From: Latescibacteria bacterium UBA6620
Lineage (GTDB): Bacteria > Latescibacterota > UBA2968
DNA length: 36,739 nucleotides
NCBI GenBank assembly: GCA_002433075.1
Contig: DJHM01000024.1
Coordinates: 1 to 36,739, forward strand
Direction of reading: 5' to 3'
Positions within the stretch are counted from its first letter, which is position 1, and each line of letters opens with the position of its first letter. Made by a program: the position numbers and the translations under genes. Under the pieces are notes generated by a model, which saw nothing but the letters and a program-made list of their open reading frames with translations, was not told where the DNA came from and did no database searches. Of the stretch, positions 30,985-36,739 are shown piece after piece.

Positions 30985-32364
30985 GTGGCAACACTGTTTG
31001 ATGCGATCATCATCGGTACGGGACAGGCCGGCCCTGCGCTGGCCGATCGAATGAACGACGAGGGGTTGCGCACTGCGGTCATCGAGCGACACCTTTTCGG
31101 CGGCACCTGCGTCAACGTGGGGTGCATCCCAACAAAGACATTGGTGGCAAGTGCTCGGGCCGCACACGTCGCCAGACGCGGCGGCGATTTCGGGGTGACG
31201 ATCGATGGAGTGATCCGTGTCGACATGGCCCGGGTCAAAGCACGCAAGGATGCCATCGTGGAACGGTCGACGTCTGGGGTGGAGGGCTGGATGAAGGGTC
31301 TGGACAACGTAACGACGTTCGAGGGCCACGGACGGTTTGATGGCCCCAACCGGGTTTCGGTCGATGGGGAAGTGCTGGAATCCGAAAAGATCTTCATCAG
31401 CGTGGGCGGCCGGGCGTTCGCACCTTCGATTCCGGGTCTCGACACCGTCGACTTCCTGACGAATTCGAGCATGATGGACGTCGACTTCCTTCCGAATCAT
31501 CTGATCATCGTGGGAGGTAGCTACATCAGTCTGGAGTTCGCGCAGATGTATCGGCGTTTCGGCAGCGAAGTGACTGTGATCGAACGGGGAGATGCGCTGA
31601 TCTCGAGGGAGGACGCGGACGTCTCGGCAGCGATTTTGGAAATCCTGGTGAACGAAGGGATCGATGTTCGGCTGAATGCGGGAGTGGATCGGGTTGAAAG
31701 ACGTGGGGATGGGGTTCTTGTTCAGCTGAGTGTCGACGGAGCGTCGTCGGATGTGGAAGGCTCGCACCTGCTCGTGGCGACCGGTCGGCGTCCCAACACG
31801 GATGATCTCGGCCTGGACAAGGCGGGTGTCGAGATGGACGAGCGAGGCTTCATCCGGGTCGATGACGAGCTGAAGACCAACGTCTCCAGAATCTGGGCAT
31901 TGGGCGACTGCAACGGTCGAGGTGCTTTTACGCATACGTCCTACAACGACTTCGAAATCGTTGCCGCGAATCTGTTCTACGAGGATCCTCGACGTATAAG
32001 CGACCGAATCACGTGCTACGGGTTGTTCATCGACCCTCCCCTGGGACCTGTCGAGACGACCGAACAGCAGGTCAGGGAATCGGGGCGCAACGTGCTCGTA
32101 GGAAAGCGATTGATGTCAGACGTTGGGCGAGCACGGGAAAGAAGCGAGACGGACGGATTCATGAAGGTCTTCGTAGATGCGGACTCCGAGGAAATCCAAG
32201 GTGCGGCCATTCTTGGCATCGAAGGCGATGAGGTGATACACAGCCTGCTCGATGTGATGTATGCGAAGGCGCCCTACAAAGTGATTCAGCGCGCGATGCA
32301 TATTAATCCGACGGTGTCGGAACTGATTCCCACGATGCTGGGCGAACTGGAACCGTTCGAATGA
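30985..32364 (+). CDS. FAD-dependent pyridine nucleotide-disulfide oxidoreductase (mercuric reductase-like)
   Basis: This 459-aa flavoprotein binds FAD at IIIGTGQAGPALA (8-20). It has the redox-active disulfide C42-VNVG-C47 in GGTCVNVGCIPTK, an NAD(P)-binding motif IVGGSYISLEFA and the second FAD motif WALGDCNG. The C-terminal dimer-partner catalytic dyad is in HINPTVSEL (H439). There is no N-terminal heavy-metal domain and no C-terminal cysteine pair, so mercury reduction is unlikely. It belongs with the general FAD-containing oxidoreductase/Lpd-like group. The start is GTG 30985 with only a weak ribosome site. The stop overlaps the SulP start by 4 nt, suggesting coupling of redox activity with anion transport. 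Confidence 0.92.
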   Translation: MATLFDAIIIGTGQAGPALADRMNDEGLRTAVIERHLFGGTCVNVGCIPTKTLVASARAAHVARRGGDFGVTIDGVIRVDMARVKARKDAIVERSTSGVEGWMKGLDNVTTFEGHGRFDGPNRVSVDGEVLESEKIFISVGGRAFAPSIPGLDTVDFLTNSSMMDVDFLPNHLIIVGGSYISLEFAQMYRRFGSEVTVIERGDALISREDADVSAAILEILVNEGIDVRLNAGVDRVERRGDGVLVQLSVDGASSDVEGSHLLVATGRRPNTDDLGLDKAGVEMDERGFIRVDDELKTNVSRIWALGDCNGRGAFTHTSYNDFEIVAANLFYEDPRRISDRITCYGLFIDPPLGPVETTEQQVRESGRNVLVGKRLMSDVGRARERSETDGFMKVFVDADSEEIQGAAILGIEGDEVIHSLLDVMYAKAPYKVIQRAMHINPTVSELIPTMLGELEPFE

Positions 32365-34052
32365 GCTTCGATGAAGAAAAAGCTCTTCGCCGGAATGATG
32401 GGTTTCAACTGATCCACGGACTGCATTTCGGGAATGTGAGGGGAGACATCTATGGTGGCCTGTCCGCCGCCGTGGTTGCCCTGCCACTCGGGCTGGCCTT
32501 CGGTGTGGCATCGGGGGCAGGTCCCATTGCCGGCCTCTACGGGGCGATCCTCGTCGGTCTGTTTGCGGCGCTGTTCGGAGGCACGCCGTCCCAGATCTCC
32601 GGCCCGACGGGACCGATGACGGTGGTGATGGCCTTGATCTATGCCGAATACTTGGCAATAGATCCGGTGGGAGGCCCCGCCCTGGCGTTCACAATCGTGT
32701 TGATGGGCGGTCTCCTTCAGATTCTGTTCGGTGTTCTCCACATCGGTCGCTACATCAATTACGTTCCCCAGCCGGTTATCTCCGGATTCATGACGGGGAT
32801 CGGGGTCATCATCATCGCGCTTCAACTCAATCCGCTTCTCGGACACGCGGCCGTGAGCGTTCCCCTGTCCGCCCTGCTGACCTTCCCGAGTGCACTGGCC
32901 GACCCCGCCTGGCCGACGGTGGGGCTGGGAGCGTTGACCCTTTCAATCGTTTATCTGACGCCATCGAGGGTGGGCAGGGTTGTTCCGGCTCCACTGATCG
33001 CCCTGTTCGTGGGAACGATTGGGCTGGCTCTCGTCTTTCCGAGCGATCGAGTCTCGATTCTGGGCGCCATTCCGACCGGCCTGCCCGTGTTTCAACCTCC
33101 CTCATTGCGTCTCGACCTGTTGCCCGGAATGCTCCAATCGGCTCTGATCCTCGCCCTGCTCGGTACGACTGATTCCCTGCTCACATCTCTGGTCGCTGAC
33201 AACATCACACGGTCCCACCACGATTCCGACCGGGAACTGATCGGTCAGGGGATCGGAAACTCGGTGGCGGGGATTTTCGGAGCCTTGCCAGGCGCAGGAG
33301 CGACGATTCGAACGATGGTCAACGTCCGTGCGGGAGGGCTGACGCCGTTATCCGGAGCGCTGCACGCGCTGGTCCTGCTTTCGATCGCCCTTGGGCTGGG
33401 CGCGGCGGCCAGCCACATTCCCCACGTCGTCCTAGCGGGTATTCTCATCAAAGTCGGTACGGACATCATCGACTGGGACTACCTGAGACGAGTTCACCGA
33501 TCTTCACCGACGGGTGTGGCCATCATGTTTACGGTGCTCTTCGTCACGGTCTTCGTCGACCTGATCGTGGCGGTGGGGGTGGGTATGATGATGGCGTGCC
33601 TGGTGTTCCTGAAACGCCAGACAGACCTCCAACTGTCGAACGTCAACGTGATCCGGGACGTGGACGAGGAGGCACGACTGACGGAGGAAGAGAGGCAGAT
33701 CGTAGAGTCTTCACACGGGAGATTGTTGCTGTTCCATCTGGGAGGACCGCTCAGCTTCGGGGCGGCTAAAGAACTGGTTCGAACGCTGGCCTACGAGGAA
33801 GACTACCGCGTCTTGTTGCTCGATCTGACGGATGTGCCTGCGATCGACTATTCTGTGTCCCGAGCGATCGAGGATATGATCGTCGATACGCTGGACCAGG
33901 GCAGGACGGTCTTGGTGGCGATTCCGGACGGAGACGTTGCGAGGATGCTGGATCGTGAGAGGGTTCTCGACCATCTGCCCGAAGATGGTGTTCTCACAGA
34001 CAGACTGACGGCCCTGAAACAAGTGGAGCGACTTCTGGTCGAGGAAGCGTGA
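32361..34052 (+). CDS. SulP family anion transporter with STAS domain
   Basis: This 563-aa protein has about 10-14 membrane segments of the SLC26/SulP family (GDIYGGLSAAVVALPLGLAF; ISGPTGPMTVVMA; YINYVPQPVISGFMTGIGV) and a C-terminal cytoplasmic STAS domain from about 445. The latter includes LLFHLGGPLSFGAAKELVR and the loop LTDVPAIDYSVSRAIEDM. SulP proteins carry sulfate, bicarbonate or related anions; the sequence alone does not separate a sulfate from a BicA-type bicarbonate carrier. The ATGA overlap with the disulfide reductase gene indicates translation coupling. Sulfate handling would be consistent with the sulfatase at 4537, but the genes are 28 kb apart. Confidence 0.93.
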   Translation: MSFDEEKALRRNDGFQLIHGLHFGNVRGDIYGGLSAAVVALPLGLAFGVASGAGPIAGLYGAILVGLFAALFGGTPSQISGPTGPMTVVMALIYAEYLAIDPVGGPALAFTIVLMGGLLQILFGVLHIGRYINYVPQPVISGFMTGIGVIIIALQLNPLLGHAAVSVPLSALLTFPSALADPAWPTVGLGALTLSIVYLTPSRVGRVVPAPLIALFVGTIGLALVFPSDRVSILGAIPTGLPVFQPPSLRLDLLPGMLQSALILALLGTTDSLLTSLVADNITRSHHDSDRELIGQGIGNSVAGIFGALPGAGATIRTMVNVRAGGLTPLSGALHALVLLSIALGLGAAASHIPHVVLAGILIKVGTDIIDWDYLRRVHRSSPTGVAIMFTVLFVTVFVDLIVAVGVGMMMACLVFLKRQTDLQLSNVNVIRDVDEEARLTEEERQIVESSHGRLLLFHLGGPLSFGAAKELVRTLAYEEDYRVLLLDLTDVPAIDYSVSRAIEDMIVDTLDQGRTVLVAIPDGDVARMLDRERVLDHLPEDGVLTDRLTALKQVERLLVEEA

Positions 34053-34060
34053 GGGCGGAC

Positions 34061-34080
34061 GTTTGGTTCGCAAACCAAAC
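34061..34080. terminator. Hairpin between convergent SulP and DUF1854 genes
   Basis: An 8-bp stem gtttggtt/aaccaaac with a 4-nt loop lies just after the SulP stop and just before the end of the convergent gene. No T-run follows on either strand, so it is at best a weak bidirectional terminator. Confidence 0.4.
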
Positions 34081-34085
34081 CTGTG

Positions 34086-34650
34086 TTACCCGAACCGCAT
34101 CATACCCCCACTCGAGCGTCCGCGGCCCCTGCCACCCATCGAATTCCGGCCGTAGCGGGCCTGCAGTACCTTCCTAGGGACGAGGTGGGCCATCCGCTCG
34201 CGACTGTCTGTATTGAGGTCCCAGTAGTCGTCGATCGAATATCGCTTTCCGAGAGAGCAGCGGATGAGGATGCCGGGGGGGGTGGGAGCCGTCTAGCGCA
34301 TCGAGGTTATCGACCGTGAAGTGGCCTCGCCGTCATCCGTCAGGACCTTGAACCGGTGGGAGATCCCCTGAGCATTAACGTCCCGGACCTCCAGAATCGT
34401 AGGGACGAAGTAGATGTCTTTCAACTCGGCTTGCAAAAGGGATCGGGAATCGGCGTCCAACCCGGATAGGTCCTCGACCATCCCCATTTCGTGTCCCGTT
34501 TCATCGAGGAAGGCCACATACCGGTCCGGATAGGTTCGTGGAAATGCGCTCGCAACACTAGCCACGCGCGAACGAACGCCGTCGATCAGGATGTAGATGC
34601 CCTGATTGTCACGCGCGACACGAATTTCTTCTGTAAACCCCAGGGTCCAT
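34086..34650 (-). pseudogene. DUF1854-like gene with compensating frameshifts
   Basis: The main part from GTG 34565 reads FPRTYPDRYVAFLDETGHEM, then VEDLSGLDADSRSLLQAELK and YFVPTILEVRDVN, which I recognise as DUF1854-like. The frame meets TAG at 34293-34295. The next frame over reads FTVDNLDALDGSHPP and the original frame then resumes after a run of eight C with GILIRCSLGKRYSIDDYWDL and continues to TAA 34086-34088. Homology thus needs one missing base near 34328 and one extra C. Upstream, family-like sequence (FTEEIRVARDNQGIYILIDG) precedes GTG 34565, and an ATG at 34650 would join it if one G of a four-G run were removed. The C-terminus is Gly/Arg-rich. Either a decaying gene or homopolymer errors. 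Confidence 0.65.
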
Positions 34651-34756
34651 TTGCGGCTAAGTCGAAGGTCTCACTCTCGATTGAGGGATGAACCGTTGGA
34701 TTCCGAACGGCCACACCTGAATCACGAACAGAACTATTGATGAACCGAGGTGCATA

Positions 34757-34787
34757 AGAAAAAGGCGGCCTGCGTTAGCTGGCCGCC
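34757..34787 (-). terminator. Intrinsic terminator of tRNA-Val
   Basis: On the minus strand a 7-bp GC stem (GGCGGCC/GGCCGCC, 10-nt loop) is followed by TTTTTCTTAT. It begins 29 nt after the tRNA CCA end. Confidence 0.85.
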
Positions 34788-34815
34788 CTAAACATTTGAA
34801 AAAAAGAAATTTAAG

Positions 34816-34892
34816 TGGTGGGCGATACTGGACTTGAACCAGTGACCTCCTGCATGTCAAGCAGGCACTCTAACCACCTGAGCTAATCGCCC
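34816..34892 (-). tRNA. tRNA-Val (GAC)
   Basis: The cloverleaf folds fully: acceptor GGGCGAT/ATCGCCC, D stem GCTC/GAGT (one G-T pair), anticodon stem CCTGC/GCAGG around TTGACAT (anticodon GAC) and T stem ACTGG/CCAGT around TTCAAGT. The discriminator A is followed by an encoded CCA. It has its own promoter and terminator, so it is a single-gene unit. Confidence 0.97.
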
Positions 34893-34914
34893 ACGTCACT
34901 CCTGAAGCGCGAGG

Positions 34915-34943
34915 AATATACCAAGAAGAATCACAAGGGTCAA
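34915..34943 (-). promoter_or_regulatory. Promoter of tRNA-Val
   Basis: TTGACC (-35), a 17-nt spacer and TATATT (-10) on the minus strand; the -10 ends 22 nt before the tRNA 5' end, leaving a short leader of about 15 nt for removal by RNase P. Confidence 0.75.
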
Positions 34944-34945
34944 GG

Positions 34946-35015
34946 ACAATGCAGTTGCGGAACATGTTGTAAAATTGTCAGTTAGGGTCGTCATGTTCCG
35001 CGTTACGTGCATTGT
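34946..35015. repeat. Nested inverted repeat upstream of tRNA-Val
   Basis: Inner arms gcggaacatg (34957-34966) and catgttccgc (34992-35001) are perfect 10-bp inverted copies. Outer arms acaatgca (34946-34953) and tgcattgt (35008-35015) are perfect 8-bp copies, separated from the inner ones by 3 and 6 nt. The loop is 25 nt. It starts 3 nt beyond the -35 box of the tRNA promoter. It could form a long hairpin or bind a dimeric regulator; function unknown. Confidence 0.6.
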
Positions 35016-35347
35016 GTGACGGCGCTTACGGCGGCGATTCCGGGTTGAGTCGATACTTGGGTCAGAGCAAAGATCCCTCGGGAGGTACTGGGGAGATGGC
35101 TTGACGTCTGAACGACAGTGTAACCAAGCCCTGCACGACACGATCCAAGTAGGAGGCCCATTGGCCACGTCGGGTGTCGTTCAAAAGACGAGAGTCGTCT
35201 CCCTTTTTATTCTTAACCACCAAGACACGCAGACAACCAAGAAAAGCGAGACGGGACGCTGGCACGAGGGGCGATGCAGGGAACACAATAGCTGAGGCCA
35301 CACGAAGGGCGAGAAACGAAAACAATCGGGGCAGAGGAATTGGGGAG
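35016..35347. other. Intergenic region without a gene
   Basis: I see no supported gene in these 332 bases. Around 35210-35310 there is low-complexity, purine-rich sequence (accaccaagacacgcagac, ccacacgaagggcgagaaac) of the same type as the first 60 bases of the window. An open frame enters from 35174 into the next gene but has no family-like content before the ATG at 35348. Confidence 0.5.
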
Positions 35348-35824
35348 ATGAAAACGTCGGATATCCATACCTTGGTGACCAAGATTCCGTTGTTCAATAG
35401 GGTCTCACCAGGGCACATCAGAGAGCTGCTGGGGGATGTCGAGGTTCGAACGTTTGCCGAAGGGGAGACACTCTGTGAGGAAGGGAACGAGAGCCAGTTT
35501 CTGTTCGTGGTCCTGCGTGGGACACTGGTGATTCAACGGCAGGGGGTCGACCTGGCCCACGTTTCCGCGGTCGACATCATCGGGGAAATGGGCGTGATCT
35601 CCGATTCGCCTCGATGTGCGACGGACAAGGCAGAAGAAGAGGCGACAGTCGTGATCATTCCAAAGAATCGATTCATCTACGTGATTGGTTTCGATTCCGA
35701 CCTTGCTGCGACCCTCTACAAGAACGTGTCGACGTCGGTGTTTGGGAAGCTGATCGCGATGAACGACCACCCGCTGGAACACCTCGGACCGGACAGCAAG
35801 GTGAAGCTACCGACCCACGTCTGA
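35348..35824 (+). CDS. Cyclic nucleotide-binding domain protein (single domain)
   Basis: This 158-aa protein consists almost only of a CAP-like cNMP-binding beta roll: IPLFNRVSPGHIRELLGDVE (13-32), then FAEGETLCEEGNESQFLFVV, GTLVIQRQG and a phosphate-binding-cassette region VDIIGEMGVISDSPRCATDK, in which GEMG...PRCAT matches GExxxxxxxPRxAT. No DNA-binding helix-turn-helix follows, so it is not a CRP-type transcription factor. It may act as a stand-alone sensor or adaptor. ATG 35348 follows GGGGAG very closely; GAGG lies about 10 nt upstream. The cassette residues suggest real cAMP/cGMP binding, and the adenylate cyclase at 29550-30854 is a possible source. Confidence 0.9.
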   Translation: MKTSDIHTLVTKIPLFNRVSPGHIRELLGDVEVRTFAEGETLCEEGNESQFLFVVLRGTLVIQRQGVDLAHVSAVDIIGEMGVISDSPRCATDKAEEEATVVIIPKNRFIYVIGFDSDLAATLYKNVSTSVFGKLIAMNDHPLEHLGPDSKVKLPTHV

Positions 35825-35860
35825 TGGCAGCCTCGTGGCTCGAGACAGGGTATTGCGATT

Positions 35861-35900
35861 TTGGCGGGAAGGGACAGCCAGTTTGATTCTGTCCCGCCAA
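35861..35900. terminator. Bulged stem-loop after the cNMP-binding gene
   Basis: ttggcggga...cag pairs with ctgtcccgccaa, a 12-bp stem interrupted by a 5-nt bulge on the left side, with an 11-nt loop. It lies 37 nt after the stop codon. No T-run follows, so termination is uncertain. Confidence 0.4.
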
Positions 35901-35996
35901 CGTGCGTGGTCGGGTCGGGGTGTCGGTTGGTCTTGAGTTAACGGTCGCGAGACCACATCTTGGCGTGTCCTTCCCACGAACGATGAGGAGATTTAG

Positions 35997-36680
35997 ATGG
36001 CTAGGCACACGGCAAGCGTGGACAAAAGGTTCCAAAGCCCAGGCCCCCAGCCGAACGGGTTGCAGGCTGCGGAGGATGGACTTTGGGTGATTGATCAGGT
36101 GAACCTCAAGGCCCACAAGCTGGACTATGAAACGGGTGAGACGCTCCACGAGATCGATACCGATACGGAGCACTCGAGCGGGATCACCGTCGGGGACGGC
36201 GGATTGTGGATCGCGTCGACCTATCAGCTGGAGATCGTCAAGGTCGACCCGGAAACCGGAGAGACGATGGCGCGGTATCCCGACCCGGGGAGAGGGATCA
36301 CGGTCGGTCGCGAGTTGATCGGAGACACGAAGGAGTCCGGCGCTCACGGGTTGGAGTACCGTGATGGGAAGATCTATGTAGCGAGCCCGCCGACCCAGAG
36401 GGTTCACGTGATGGATGTGAAGACGTGGGAAGAGGTCGCGACCTTCCCGTCGGCCGGTCTTCGCGCCCACGGTGTTGGGTGGGGCGACAACGGCATGCTC
36501 TGGGTGTCCGACACGTCGGCAGGCGTCGTGATGCTGATGGATACCGAAAACGACGGCCGAATCTACGACGTGTTCCGCGTAGACGAGCCGGACGAAGTCC
36601 ACGGGTTGACGGTTCGGGACAACGGTGAGTTCTGGTATTGTGACGCAGAGCCGAGGGACATCGGTGTCCTAGTGAGGTAA
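35997..36680 (+). CDS. Beta-propeller protein (SMP-30/NHL/virginiamycin-B-lyase-like)
   Basis: This 227-aa protein is built of repeated blades: NGLQAAEDGLWVIDQVNLKA, SSGITVGDGGLWIASTYQLE, AHGLEYRDGKIYVASPPTQR, AHGVGWGDNGMLWVSDTSAG and VHGLTVRDNGEFWYCDAEPR. Each blade has a G-[LI]-x-x-x-D/G-G-x-[LI]-[WY]-V pattern, giving about five blades. This matches the loose group of SMP-30/NHL/glutaminyl-cyclotransferase-type propellers. No signal peptide is present, so it is probably cytoplasmic. ATG 35997 with GAGGAG about 7 nt upstream. Enzyme function cannot be fixed; lactonase-like or binding roles are possible. The final 59 bases of the window show nothing recognisable. Confidence 0.85.
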   Translation: MARHTASVDKRFQSPGPQPNGLQAAEDGLWVIDQVNLKAHKLDYETGETLHEIDTDTEHSSGITVGDGGLWIASTYQLEIVKVDPETGETMARYPDPGRGITVGRELIGDTKESGAHGLEYRDGKIYVASPPTQRVHVMDVKTWEEVATFPSAGLRAHGVGWGDNGMLWVSDTSAGVVMLMDTENDGRIYDVFRVDEPDEVHGLTVRDNGEFWYCDAEPRDIGVLVR

Positions 36681-36739
36681 CGCTGAAGCAGCAATGTGAG
36701 GTGGCTGGCGGTAAGATATGCGAACGGCTCGAGTACTTT

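Noticed and set aside
30985..32364. Mercuric reductase (merA)
   Set aside because: It lacks the C-terminal Cys pair and the N-terminal metal-binding domain, and no mer genes are nearby.
34896..35168. Minus-strand small frame ending in a hydrophobic segment, upstream of tRNA-Val
   Set aside because: Its hydrophobic part coincides with the -35/-10 promoter of the tRNA and it overlaps the inverted repeat; no ribosome binding site.
35348..35824. CRP/FNR-type transcription factor
   Set aside because: The protein ends after the cyclic-nucleotide domain; no helix-turn-helix is present.

Overview
The window is GC-rich bacterial chromosome with short intergenic spacers, many 1-25 nt start/stop overlaps and frequent GTG/TTG starts. 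The gene mix combines several phytanoyl-CoA-dioxygenase-like (PhyH) oxygenases, a sulfatase, Gfo/Idh/MocA and CocE/NonD proteins, a PIG-L family protein and a tandem pair of large polytopic proteins of the type annotated DUF6785/DUF6784. That mix is typical of uncultured marine or sediment heterotrophs such as Latescibacterota or Poribacteria-like lineages. This assignment rests on gene content only. No transposase, integrase, phage gene, CRISPR array or rRNA was seen.

Layout. (1) 59-9669, minus strand: a molybdenum hydroxylase triad (large, medium, small subunit), then a type-I sulfatase, an MFS transporter, a solute-binding lipoprotein and two ABC sugar permeases. No ABC ATPase lies in the window. 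A 155-bp inverted-repeat element fills the gap between binding protein and permeases. (2) 9826-10361: a scar where a two-repeat PD40 propeller fragment (plus) meets the first 66 codons of a PhyH gene (minus). (3) 10380-14279, minus: two tandem 647-residue membrane paralogues. (4) 14384-24542, plus: a sugar-acid type catabolic cluster holding an SSS symporter, a mannonate dehydratase homologue, a serine hydrolase, PhyH, an oxidoreductase and an amidohydrolase. It continues with a broken CocE hydrolase fused to a Kelch gene tail, a broken Kelch gene and two more PhyH genes. (5) 24619-26627: two tiny coiled-coil genes (minus), a PIG-L protein closely resembling 4-oxalomesaconate hydratase GalB (plus) and a membrane-anchored coiled-coil protein (minus). 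(6) 26841-29542, plus: an SDR epimerase and an intact CocE/NonD hydrolase. (7) 29550-36680: a response-regulator adenylate cyclase, a flavin disulfide reductase coupled to a SulP transporter, a frameshifted DUF1854 gene, tRNA-Val(GAC) with promoter and terminator, a cyclic-nucleotide-binding protein and a propeller protein.

How it fits together (inference): two import systems (ABC and SSS/MFS) feed intracellular or exported desulfation, oxidation by molybdenum and Fe/2OG enzymes, and sugar-acid dehydration. The right side carries a possible cAMP writer (29550-30854) and reader (35348-35824). The window also shows gene erosion at four places: PhyH/PD40, CocE/Kelch, Kelch and DUF1854. Two of these are junctions involving propeller genes.
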